This document shows, in pieces, positions 16,201 through 24,220 of a stretch of 50,706 bases of DNA (within the stretch, counting starts at the first letter, position 1; each line of letters opens with the position of its first letter). The notes beneath the pieces were generated by a model that was not told the origin of the DNA, did no database searches, and saw nothing but the letters and a program-made list of their open reading frames with translations. Made by a program: the position numbers and the translations under genes. Origin of the DNA: JAIPFM01 sp964494325 (lineage in GTDB: Bacteria > Planctomycetota > Phycisphaerae > Sedimentisphaerales > Anaerobacaceae); contig CAZBTJ010000024.1 in the NCBI GenBank assembly GCA_964494325.1, positions 1 to 50,706 of the forward strand. The letters run 5' to 3'.

Positions 16201-17169
16201 ATGATATTGAAACGTCTGGTTGTATGTATCGTGGTTCTCACAATAGCCCATGTGGAATCGTTCGCCAGTGAGCCGATGAACCTGAGCCCCATCGGCACCA
16301 TGGGCAAAGGAGAACGTGTTCTCAAAGGAAGGAAAGAGGCAGTACTCTTTGAACATCAAGGCCAGGGATGTCTGTCACATTTCTGGTTCGGAGGCAACTT
16401 CAAAGGGGTTGAGGATACTCGCATCCGATATTACGTGGATGGTGAAAAAGTTCCATCTATTGATATGGATCTCTACATGGGGCACGGTATCGGTTTCAAT
16501 GACAACCATGCACCCTGGGCCACGAAAACCATTGGCAAAATCGGCAAGCGAAACGGGATCTATAACAACTACCGAATACCCTTTGGGAAATGCATTAAGG
16601 TGACGGCACAACGATCTTTGGAGGCGGATGACAACCCCATGACGTGGTGGATAATTCGAGGCATGGAAAATGGTCGTGTGCGTCTGGGTGGTGTTGAGTT
16701 GCCAAAAGAGGCCAGATTGAAGCTGGTGCGTTTAGAAGGGTACGAGGCCGAATCACTGGAAGAGTTTGATCTTTGCAAGGTGGCTGGTCGGGGTGCCGTA
16801 TATCAGGTGGCGATTGCAGCCAAGGGGAACAAGTTGACCTATCTTGAGGCTTGCATGCGTGCTTATCTGGAGGGGAGCTCAAAGCCGCTGATGCTTTCGT
16901 CGGGCCTGGAAGACTACTTCCTCGGAACCTACTATTTTGATACCGGTAGGTTTTATGCCGACATCGCCGGTCTGACACATTTCGACAGGGCAACCCACAG
17001 TTTCTCTGCGTACCGGTTCCACAACGACGACCCGATCTTCTTCCAAGACGGCCTGAGACTCACCTGTCGTTGCGGCGAGACTGAGCATGGCCAGACAGAT
17101 GGCAAGAGCGGCTATCTGAACCCCACGAAAACTCGATACACCACATACACGTGGCTTTATCAGTGGTAA
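16201..17169 (+). CDS. secreted DUF2961 / GH172-family protein
   Basis: ATG 16201 follows AAGAAAGGGA and begins a signal peptide (MILKRLVVCIVVLTIAHVES). The product has 322 residues. It shows the family hallmarks: an early LFEHQGQGCLSHFWFGG strand, IRYYVDGEKVPSIDMDL, the SSGLEDYFLGTYYFDTG motif near residue 230, and SFSAYRFHNDDPIFF. DUF2961 is glycoside hydrolase family 172, whose characterised members act on fructofuranosides or arabinofuranosides using glutamates; GLEDYF and GETEHG contain the conserved acids I can see. Substrate here is unknown. It is a likely member of an operon with the upstream peptidase (52 bases) and downstream sulfatase (55 bases). Confidence 0.85.
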   Translation: MILKRLVVCIVVLTIAHVESFASEPMNLSPIGTMGKGERVLKGRKEAVLFEHQGQGCLSHFWFGGNFKGVEDTRIRYYVDGEKVPSIDMDLYMGHGIGFNDNHAPWATKTIGKIGKRNGIYNNYRIPFGKCIKVTAQRSLEADDNPMTWWIIRGMENGRVRLGGVELPKEARLKLVRLEGYEAESLEEFDLCKVAGRGAVYQVAIAAKGNKLTYLEACMRAYLEGSSKPLMLSSGLEDYFLGTYYFDTGRFYADIAGLTHFDRATHSFSAYRFHNDDPIFFQDGLRLTCRCGETEHGQTDGKSGYLNPTKTRYTTYTWLYQW

Positions 17170-17224
17170 TCATATACCGACCCAACAAGAAAGAACTATC
17201 CACTTACTAAACAGGAGGTCTTTA

Positions 17225-18508
17225 ATGCGTCACCTTACATTACTTGCATTTATGTTGCTGACATCAACTCTAATGGCACGGCAGCCAAACGTGATTATTA
17301 TCTTTACGGATGATCAGGGTACGGTTGACATGAATATCTATGGAGCGACTGATCTGGTCACGCCTCACATGGATGGACTGGCCAGACGTGGTGTACGCTT
17401 CACCCAGTTTTATGCGGCGGCCCCCGTGTGCTCCCCCTCACGAGTGGGATTGATGACAGGACGTACCCCTCAGCACGGTGGTTTGAATGGCAATGTCGGT
17501 CTCAATGCCGTGGGGATGCCGTCCGCCCAGGTCACCATTGCAGAGGAGTTGAAGAAGGCAGGATATGCCACGGCGCACATCGGAAAGTGGCACCTTGGTC
17601 ATTCCAAGCAGACAATCCCCAATGGCCAGGGCTTTGACCACTCCTTTGGGCATCTTGTGGGTTGCATTGACAACTATTCCCATTTTTTCTACTGGAGCGG
17701 CCCCAATAAACACGACCTGTGGCGCAACGGCAAGGAGGTATTTCACAACGGTGAATTCTTCCCTGATCTGATGGTCAAGGAGGCGAGTGAATTCATGGGC
17801 AAGAATAAGGACACCCCTTTCTTTATTTACTTCGCACTCAACACACCACACTATCCGTACCAGGGATCGCCTGAATGGTTGGAGTATTACAAGGACCTAC
17901 CCTATCCGCGTAATCTCTATGCGGCGTTTTTGTCCACCGCAGACGAACGAATTGGCACATTACTCAAGACTGTGGATGATCTTGGGCTGACTGAGGATAC
18001 GATTGTGGTATTCCAGTCTGATCACGGGGCCTCAAAAGAGGTGCGAGCGCACAGCGGTGGAGGCAGTTCGGGCCCGCATCGCGGCGAAAAGTTCAGTCTT
18101 TACGAAGGAGGCCTGCGAATCCCGGCCATCATCTCCTGGCCTGGGCATCTGCCCGAGAACCAGGTACGCCATCAGATGGCCACGGGCTGCGACTGGTATC
18201 CGACAATCCTCAAGCTGTGCAAGCTTCCGGCTGCAAGTCACAAGATTGATGGTAAGAGTCTGTTACCCATCATCAAGTCTGCGGCTGCCCCTTCCGCTCA
18301 CACCCGCTTCAATTGGAAGTCCGGAAAAATGGGTGCAGTACGCGAAGGAAAGTGGAAACTGGTTGTCACTGGCAAGAAGACCGAGCTCTACGATATTCCG
18401 AACGACTTGGGTGAAGCCGAAAACCTGGCTGAAGAATACCCGGAAATCGTGACGCATCTAAAATCCGTGAGTCAGGCCTATTGGAAGAGTATCAGTGCCA
18501 AGAACTGA
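17225..18508 (+). CDS. secreted sulfatase (formylglycine type)
   Basis: A protein of 427 residues with an ideal ribosome-binding site (AGGAGGT 17214-17220) and a signal peptide (RHLTLLAFMLLTSTLMA). Active-site motifs: PNVIIIFTDDQG at 21-32, VCSPSRVGLMTGR with Cys69 as formylglycine precursor, IGKWHLG at about 119-125, FALNTPHYPY, and VFQSDHGAS. The C-terminal subdomain ends with MGAVREGKWKLVVT and LYDIPNDLGEAENLAEE. It is an extracytoplasmic sulfatase of the S1 type; the subfamily and sugar position cannot be told from motifs. It is the last gene of the dense run 10194-18508. The stop codon overlaps the first bases of repeat family A, so the gene end and the repeat abut. Confidence 0.94.
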   Translation: MRHLTLLAFMLLTSTLMARQPNVIIIFTDDQGTVDMNIYGATDLVTPHMDGLARRGVRFTQFYAAAPVCSPSRVGLMTGRTPQHGGLNGNVGLNAVGMPSAQVTIAEELKKAGYATAHIGKWHLGHSKQTIPNGQGFDHSFGHLVGCIDNYSHFFYWSGPNKHDLWRNGKEVFHNGEFFPDLMVKEASEFMGKNKDTPFFIYFALNTPHYPYQGSPEWLEYYKDLPYPRNLYAAFLSTADERIGTLLKTVDDLGLTEDTIVVFQSDHGASKEVRAHSGGGSSGPHRGEKFSLYEGGLRIPAIISWPGHLPENQVRHQMATGCDWYPTILKLCKLPAASHKIDGKSLLPIIKSAAAPSAHTRFNWKSGKMGAVREGKWKLVVTGKKTELYDIPNDLGEAENLAEEYPEIVTHLKSVSQAYWKSISAKN

Positions 18509-18626
18509 AGTTCTGCAAACTTCAAGTTTTCAGTTTTCAGTGGGCAGTTTTTAGTATAAAAACTGCGTTTTACTAAAAACTAAAAACCAAAAACTGTACA
18601 CCACAGGGCTTTTTGCAAAAGTCCTG
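18507..18626 (+). repeat. dispersed repeat family A, plus-oriented copy
   Basis: About 120 bases, starting GAAGTTCTGCAAACTTC and ending GGCTTTTTGCAAAAGTCCTG. Both ends are palindromes centred on TTGCAAA or TGCAAA. The middle holds CAGTTTTCAGT-type and ACTAAAAACTAAAAACC-type runs that can pair with each other. An inverted copy with nearly the same sequence is at 49959-50082. It starts at the stop codon of the sulfatase gene and may also act as its transcript end. Confidence 0.75.
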
Positions 18627-18669
18627 TAAAGAAGTAACAGTCGTCAATTGCTTGATGAGAAAGGTGGCT

Positions 18670-19023
18670 ATGAGTTTAAATAAACAAAACCATCAAGATG
18701 AGTCCAATCTACTTGAGATGAGTCAAATGGTGGAATTTGATGCCACCCTGGGAGATTTGTCTGATCCAGATAAAAGGCAGCAAAGAATCCTGTACCTCCG
18801 AGGTGTCAGGCAACGAATAGGCACAGGGAAATCCTTGGGTGATGCGTTTGGATCATTCTTCAAGGGCATGGGATTGCACCTCATGCCGTTTGCCATCATC
18901 TTTTTGTGCTTACCCATGTTTTTTATTGCCTGGTATAGGGTCTGGAAAGAAAGGGCTCTGATAAACAATCAATTATCAAGGGCTCTTGATTACTGGCAGA
19001 TAAGGCGATGTGACATTGCCTAA
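18670..19023 (+). CDS. small membrane-anchored hypothetical protein
   Basis: ATG 18670 (AAGGTGG 4-10 bases upstream) gives 117 residues; a longer frame beginning inside the repeat at 18613 is unlikely to be used. The N-terminal 60 residues are hydrophilic and acidic (MSLNKQNHQDESNLLEMSQM...). One membrane segment lies at about residues 71-89 (LHLMPFAIIFLCLPMFFIAW), and a basic C-terminus follows (VWKERALINNQLSRALDYWQ). It is a one-pass inner-membrane protein of unknown function. It lies between repeat family A and an SGNH hydrolase gene, 71 bases apart. I do not recognise a family. Confidence 0.55.
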   Translation: MSLNKQNHQDESNLLEMSQMVEFDATLGDLSDPDKRQQRILYLRGVRQRIGTGKSLGDAFGSFFKGMGLHLMPFAIIFLCLPMFFIAWYRVWKERALINNQLSRALDYWQIRRCDIA

Positions 19024-19094
19024 TTCTACACCCATTGCTGGTGTCCCACGCGTATCCCAGAGGAAGAAATTAGAACCAAAAATATGAGGCCCAG

Positions 19095-19880
19095 ATGATA
19101 CATCGACGTACTTTTCTCAAACGCAGTGTTTTGGCAGCAGGGACTGCTATGTTGTGCCAGGCTACCGGTGCACGGGAGCCTGAGTCAAATGCCAAGCCCT
19201 CTGGTGTGGCCGGCTATACCTACCGCCTTCCAAAGTTCAAGAAGGGCAGCCGACTTCTTTTTCAGGGTGATTCGATTACTGATATGAAGTGGGGACGAAA
19301 CCAGGCCGACCGGAATCATTATCTTGGTCACAGTTATGTCTATCTCATTGCTGCTCGACTGGGCGTTGATACGCCTGAGGCGGAACTCGACATTTACAAT
19401 CGAGGTATGAGTGGCCACAAGGTTGGAGACCTGCGTAAACGTTGGCAGAAGGACGCCATCGACATGCGTCCTGATCTCCTCAGTATTCTCATTGGTGTCA
19501 ACGATGTCGGTCGGAATCTCGACGGGGTGGACGTCAAGACCTGGGAAGCTGACTATCGCTTCATTCTTGACGCCAGCCGCGAGGCCAATCCCGATTTAAG
19601 GCTGGTCCTGCTCGACCCCTTTGTGTTGGCCTCCGGTCGACTGGCCCAGGCAGATACCTTTGCAGCATGGCGTAATCAGGTAGAACGTCTCATTCCTATT
19701 GTGGGACAGCTGGCCAGGGACTACAATGCAGTCCACATCAAGACTCAAGATGTGTTTGATGCGGCCGCCAAGGCTGTGTCTCCTGAGCAGTGGATTTGGG
19801 ATGGTGTTCATCCCCTCCCTCAAGGTCACGAACTTATCGCTCGCCATTGGCTACGGGAGGTCAGTGCCCGGTGGGCGTAG
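19095..19880 (+). CDS. Tat-exported SGNH/GDSL hydrolase
   Basis: A protein of 261 residues with a twin-arginine leader (MIHRRTFLKRSVLAAGTAML). All four SGNH blocks are present: LLFQGDSIT with Ser60, YNRGMSGHKVGDL with the glycine, IGVNDVG with Asn136, and WDGVHPLPQGHELIA with Asp236 and His239. This is a short single-domain GDSL esterase of the rhamnogalacturonan acetylesterase-like type, folded before export. It would remove acyl groups from polysaccharides outside the cytoplasm. It precedes the chimeric sulfatase gene by 100 bases. It differs from the other SGNH gene (12881-14068) in leader type and in lacking the beta-sandwich tail, so it is not a recent duplicate. Confidence 0.9.
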   Translation: MIHRRTFLKRSVLAAGTAMLCQATGAREPESNAKPSGVAGYTYRLPKFKKGSRLLFQGDSITDMKWGRNQADRNHYLGHSYVYLIAARLGVDTPEAELDIYNRGMSGHKVGDLRKRWQKDAIDMRPDLLSILIGVNDVGRNLDGVDVKTWEADYRFILDASREANPDLRLVLLDPFVLASGRLAQADTFAAWRNQVERLIPIVGQLARDYNAVHIKTQDVFDAAAKAVSPEQWIWDGVHPLPQGHELIARHWLREVSARWA

Positions 19881-19980
19881 GTCCGGGAGAAAGAACGTTC
19901 AACAAGCTGCTGCGGTCTCAAAAAAATGACGTCGGGGGGCTTATCGCTATGAGAAGAAATGAAAGGGAGTACGAATCCAC

Positions 19981-22410
19981 ATGGTCACGTCTACTTACAC
20001 AAGAAGATTGTTTTTTACGTTAATTGGGTTGGTATTGGCCACGGCTGCTATGCCTGGCTATGCATCAGTAAATTCGGGGCCAACAGACAAGCCCAATATC
20101 ATCGTCATCTTTATTGATGATATGGGGTACGGGGACCTCGGTTGTTTTGGCTCTGAGAAGAATCGAACACCCCATATTGATAAGATGGCTGACGAAGGGA
20201 TGACCTTCACGGACTTCTACGTGGCATGTTCAGTCTGCACACCATCGCGTGCTGCGCTGCTGACCGGATGCTATCCGCGCCGCGTGAATCTTCACGTGGA
20301 TGAGAAAAACCTCTGTGTCCTCTTTCCGGGGGCCCGCAAGGGACTGAACCCCAAGGAAATCACGATTGCTGAAATCCTGAAGGCCCAAGGATACAATACG
20401 GCGTGCATTGGTAAATGGCATCTGGGCGATCACCCTGACTTCCTGCCAACGAAGCAGGGATTTGATCACTATTATGGGATACCGTACAGCAATGACATGA
20501 ACAGAAAAAACATCCCCTTGCCTCTGATGCGTGACGAGAAGGTCATTGAAGCGCCTGTAAAACAGCAGACTATCACGCAACGATATACTGAGGAGGCCAT
20601 CGAGTTCATCAGGCACAGCAAGGGCACGCCCTTTTTCCTCTACCTCCCTCACGCGATGGTTCATCTGCCTCTCCATGCCAGCAAGGACTTCAAAGGCAAG
20701 TCCGCCAACGGGATCTATGGCGATGCCACCGAGGAAATTGACTGGTCAACGGGACAGATTCTCAAGACCCTCAAGACACAGGGGATCGATGACAACACAC
20801 TGGTCATCTTTACGTCGGACAATGGGTCAACCGGACGCAATGGCGGAAGCAACGTGCCTCTCAGAGGGAACAAAGGTCGGACTGACGAGGGGGGGATGCG
20901 TGTTCCCTGCATCATGAGGTTTCCCGGCAAGATCCCCGCACAGAGCACCTGTTCAGAGTTGTGCGCTACCATTGATTTCCTGCCCACACTTGCCACCTTG
21001 GCCGGCGCCGAAGTACCTAAAGACCGAATTATTGATGGGAAGAATATTAGTCAGCTGATGACTGAGGGAGATGCCAAATCACCCCACGAAGCATTCTACT
21101 ACTATCAGATGGACCAGCTGCAATGCGTACGCTCAGGCAAATGGAAGTTGCATCTGCCCATGGATTCAAAGAAAAGGAACTGGGGAAAGCCTGAAGGAGA
21201 GAGTTCGCTGAAGCTCTTTGACCTGAAAAAGGACATTCATGAAGACCAAGACGTCTCCGCACAACATCCCGAGGTTGTGAAGAGACTTCTCAACCTGGCT
21301 GAAGGCATAAAACATGACATCGGACACCTTGAGCAGAAAGGTGTCAATCAACGTCCGGCCGGCTGGGTCGAGACACCACAGCCGCGATTGATCAACAAAC
21401 GCCATGCATCTGCGCAGGGAGATCTGAAGATTGTCAACTGGAACGTGCTGTACGGCTTTACCCATGACAAGAGAGTCAAGTATTCCTGCCCTTCGCCCAT
21501 CACGATACCCAAGTGGTCCCAGACGATCGAGGAAGTGGAATCAAAGCGACAGCGCATTGATTTCATCTTTGCAGATAAGGCTTTACAGCAATTCTCAACA
21601 TCTGGCACAATTCTGAAATCGAAAGAGCTGGAGAGAATATCCGACCACTATCCAGTCGTGGTTGAATTCAAGGTGCCCGTAAGGGAAAAAGGGGAATGGA
21701 TACAACTTTTCAATGGCGAAGACATTGACGATTGGATTGTCAAGCTGAACCATCACGAGATCAACGACAACTACCGTGACACGTTTCGTGTTGAAGACGG
21801 TATTCTTAAAGTTCGGTATGATCAGTACGAGGACTTTGGCGAGCGGTTTGGCCACCTCTATTTCAAACAGCCATTTTCGCATTATCACCTTGCTGTTGAA
21901 TATCGTTTTGTGGGTCAATTGCACCGTGGTGCCCCGGGGTATGCCATTCTCAACAGCGGCGTCATGATCCATTCCCAAGACCCCAAGACGATTCTCCGTG
22001 ACCAGAACTGGCCGATTTCAATTGAACTTCAATTCCTGGCAGGACTCTCCGATGGCCGCCCCCGGGGCACTGGCAATGTATGCACACCCGGCACCCATGT
22101 GTTTCATAATGGCAAGCTGACCCAAGCCCACATCATTCAGTCGAGTGCCGAGACCTACAAACCAGAAGAATGGGTGCGTGCCGAGGCAATCGTCCGCGGC
22201 AATGGCAGTATCGTCCATCAAATCAACGGCAAAAAAGTGCTCGAATACTCGCAACCACAGATAGGTGGCGGTGTGGTTTCTGGGTACGATCCTAACATCT
22301 TCCAGACAGGCAAAGCGCTGAGCCAGGGTTTTATCGCCCTGCAAAGCGAGGGACAACCCGTTGATTTCCGCAAGGTTGAATTAAAGGTGCTTAAGCCGGA
22401 TCAAGAATAG
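19981..22410 (+). CDS. chimeric sulfatase - collapsed EEP domain - DUF1080 protein
   Basis: One uninterrupted frame of 809 residues. Residues 1-30 are a signal peptide. Residues 38 to about 470 are a sulfatase (PNIIVIFIDDMGYGDLG; VCTPSRAALLTG with Cys86; IGKWHLGDH; IFTSDNGS). Residues 480-560 hold only the two ends of an endonuclease/exonuclease/phosphatase fold: DLKIVNWNVLYGF at 481-493, then RQRIDFIFADK and ISDHYPVVVEF (Asp555-His556). About 150 central residues, with the catalytic Glu and His, are missing. Residues 571-805 are a complete-looking DUF1080/3-keto-disaccharide hydrolase-type concanavalin fold starting GEWIQLFNGEDIDDWIV. The protein is probably exported; the sulfatase can be active, the middle cannot. 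The fusion may be functional or a deletion product. The ribosome-binding site is GGGAG at 19966-19970, a little far from ATG. Confidence 0.9.
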   Translation: MVTSTYTRRLFFTLIGLVLATAAMPGYASVNSGPTDKPNIIVIFIDDMGYGDLGCFGSEKNRTPHIDKMADEGMTFTDFYVACSVCTPSRAALLTGCYPRRVNLHVDEKNLCVLFPGARKGLNPKEITIAEILKAQGYNTACIGKWHLGDHPDFLPTKQGFDHYYGIPYSNDMNRKNIPLPLMRDEKVIEAPVKQQTITQRYTEEAIEFIRHSKGTPFFLYLPHAMVHLPLHASKDFKGKSANGIYGDATEEIDWSTGQILKTLKTQGIDDNTLVIFTSDNGSTGRNGGSNVPLRGNKGRTDEGGMRVPCIMRFPGKIPAQSTCSELCATIDFLPTLATLAGAEVPKDRIIDGKNISQLMTEGDAKSPHEAFYYYQMDQLQCVRSGKWKLHLPMDSKKRNWGKPEGESSLKLFDLKKDIHEDQDVSAQHPEVVKRLLNLAEGIKHDIGHLEQKGVNQRPAGWVETPQPRLINKRHASAQGDLKIVNWNVLYGFTHDKRVKYSCPSPITIPKWSQTIEEVESKRQRIDFIFADKALQQFSTSGTILKSKELERISDHYPVVVEFKVPVREKGEWIQLFNGEDIDDWIVKLNHHEINDNYRDTFRVEDGILKVRYDQYEDFGERFGHLYFKQPFSHYHLAVEYRFVGQLHRGAPGYAILNSGVMIHSQDPKTILRDQNWPISIELQFLAGLSDGRPRGTGNVCTPGTHVFHNGKLTQAHIIQSSAETYKPEEWVRAEAIVRGNGSIVHQINGKKVLEYSQPQIGGGVVSGYDPNIFQTGKALSQGFIALQSEGQPVDFRKVELKVLKPDQE

Positions 22411-22495
22411 CTCGGTCGATATGACTTCTCGCTTTGTTTGTGTGGTCACGATATACTGGCCTCTGTTTGAAAAAGTCAACCATTAGGATGTGTTT

Positions 22496-22633
22496 ATGAA
22501 AGAAGATAAGTACAAAGATGTGCTGCTGTCTGTTGAGGCACTGATAGAGGGAGAAACAGATCTCATATCGGTGATGTCAACCATATCCTGCGAATTGTAT
22601 CATGCTTTTGATCATTTTAACTGGGATAGATAA
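22496..22633 (+). pseudogene. N-terminal fragment of a GAF-domain protein (free methionine sulfoxide reductase-like)
   Basis: ATG 22496 opens 45 codons: MKEDKYKDVLLSVEALIEGE, then TDLISVMSTISCELYHAFDH and FNWDR before TAA 22631-22633. The pattern LEGExDLISxMxxxSCELYxxxxxFNW matches the first helix and strand of YebR/fRMsr-type GAF proteins, which then continue with a GFY segment. The rest (about 110 residues) is missing. The break coincides with the start of an M15 peptidase fragment in another frame, so a deletion joined the two. It is surely not functional as a GAF domain. The family call rests on pattern memory. Confidence 0.45.
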
Positions 22634-22967
22634 GAAACGCCTCCTGGGACAATTTGATCCGGCGTCTGAAAAGGATTTTGTGAAGGCCGAAGCACCCTAT
22701 GGGAGTCGTGATGGGTTGTATCTTTTGAGGGAGGTGTATGACGCCTTTATTAAAATGCATTGAGCCGCCAAGGCTGATGATTTTTCATTGGTCATCATAT
22801 CTGCCACTCGCAATTTTGAGGACCAAAAAAGGATCTGGCAGAGCAAGTGGTTAGGGGATCGCCTTGTGGGTGGCGAAAATCTTGCCCAAACGCGGTCTGA
22901 TCCTGTCACACGGGCCAGGGTAATCCTGACCTATGTCTTGGGCATCAACCCCGACTGTCTCAAATAG
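22629..22967 (+). pseudogene. internal fragment of an M15-family D-alanyl-D-alanine carboxypeptidase
   Basis: In the frame ending at TAG 22965-22967 one reads LLGQFDPASEKDFVKAEAPY, then GSRDGLYLLREVYDAFIKMH, an in-frame TGA (22761-22763), then AAKADDFSLVIISATRNFED and QKRIWQSKWLGDRLVGGENL. The segments YLLREVYDAFIKMH-AAKADD and LVIISATRNFEDQKRIW are typical of VanY/DacB-type M15 peptidases just before the active site. The expected SSMPGTSRHHWGTDID zinc-binding part is absent, and the front of the gene is also gone. The gene is therefore triply damaged: missing start, nonsense codon, missing catalytic end. Confidence 0.6.
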
Positions 22968-23005
22968 CATTCCGTGACATCTGATATGTGAACGAGGAGA
23001 ATATA

Positions 23006-24196
23006 ATGTATTTTCGAGTACTAGCACTGGTATGCATACTTTGGGGTTTTGCCTGCGCTGAATCGCCGTGGCAGCAGTACGGGGGTAAAACAGGTTTAAG
23101 TGGGTGGCGATGCCATGTATTGCAGCCGGACCCAAAGGACCATGGCCCAGACGGCATTAATCTCCACGATTGGAATGGTGACGGTCTTCTGGATGTTTTC
23201 GTAAACTACGAGGAAGGGGCATATAGCCGCCTGTATCTCAATCCTGGCAAAGAGGGCGTTCGTGAACTATGGTCCGACTTTGTGGAGTTTAAACACGGAA
23301 AGTGCGAAGATTCAGGCATGGGTGACCTTGACAATGATGGGGATATGGACTACATCGCAAACGGGGGGTGGATTTACTTCAATCCAGGCAAAGCCTTGGT
23401 GTGTGATTCGTCAAAATGGACGAAGATGACCCTCTTCGACAACGAACAGCGTGTGCCTACGGTGGCTGACGTGGATGGTGACGGCCTTTGTGATCTTGTT
23501 GTGGGTGCCCAGGCGTGGTACAAACAGCCCAAATCGGGAAAACACCAGGCAATAAACTGGATTAAATACACCATGGGTAAGAATCGGTGGGCCATGAACT
23601 GCATTATGTGTGATATTGACAAGGACGGGGACATCGATATGGTTGTGCCCGATCGCGGCAAGGAAATTTGCTGGTATGAGAATCCTGGTCCTGCCAAGGT
23701 GACTGGCCCCTGGCAGCGCAAGACACTGCACGCACATCATGAACCCATGTTCATGTGTGTGGCCGATGTTAATGGTGACACCATCGATGATTTTGTCATC
23801 ACTGGTGGCAGCAAAGGTGACCTGGCCAATAAACTCATTGTCCTCTTACGCACCAACAACCGTGGGAATCCCACGTTTAAAGAAGTGCTGATTGATCAGC
23901 CATGTGGGAACTTTCCCAAGGGTGTCGCAGTGTTCGATCTGGACGGCGATCCAAGCAAACGTGAGATCCTGGTCATTCCAAAACAGGGGGACCTATGGAC
24001 GGCTACCTATACCGGAGATTCAATGCAGGCCAAAAATTGGAGAGCGGTGCCTCTATCGATACCCGGTGCTGAAACCCGGAAAAAGATGGACAACGCCTGG
24101 CTCGGAGATCTCGACAATGATGGGGATCTGGATATTGTGACCACCGAGGAAAACGGCGGGTGGGGCGTCATCTGGTTCGAGAACCCCGGTAAATAG
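23006..24196 (+). CDS. secreted FG-GAP/VCBS repeat protein (integrin-alpha-like propeller)
   Basis: ATG 23006 (GAGGAGA at 22994-23000) begins a signal peptide (MYFRVLALVCILWGFACA) and 396 residues in total. Calcium-loop repeats recur: LHDWNGDGLLDVFVN, GDLDNDGDMDYIANG, ADVDGDGLCDLVVGAQ, CDIDKDGDIDMVVPD, ADVNGDTIDDFVITGG, and GDLDNDGDLDIVTTEE near the end. These make a seven-bladed FG-GAP propeller that binds calcium. Such proteins are secreted or surface-bound and often bind glycans or accompany them; catalysis is not expected. The gene ends 24 bases before the end of the convergent glycosidase-like gene. Confidence 0.88.
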   Translation: MYFRVLALVCILWGFACAESPWQQYGGKTGLSGWRCHVLQPDPKDHGPDGINLHDWNGDGLLDVFVNYEEGAYSRLYLNPGKEGVRELWSDFVEFKHGKCEDSGMGDLDNDGDMDYIANGGWIYFNPGKALVCDSSKWTKMTLFDNEQRVPTVADVDGDGLCDLVVGAQAWYKQPKSGKHQAINWIKYTMGKNRWAMNCIMCDIDKDGDIDMVVPDRGKEICWYENPGPAKVTGPWQRKTLHAHHEPMFMCVADVNGDTIDDFVITGGSKGDLANKLIVLLRTNNRGNPTFKEVLIDQPCGNFPKGVAVFDLDGDPSKREILVIPKQGDLWTATYTGDSMQAKNWRAVPLSIPGAETRKKMDNAWLGDLDNDGDLDIVTTEENGGWGVIWFENPGK

Positions 24197-24220
24197 AGTA
24201 GACATGGTGGCAGTACTGAT

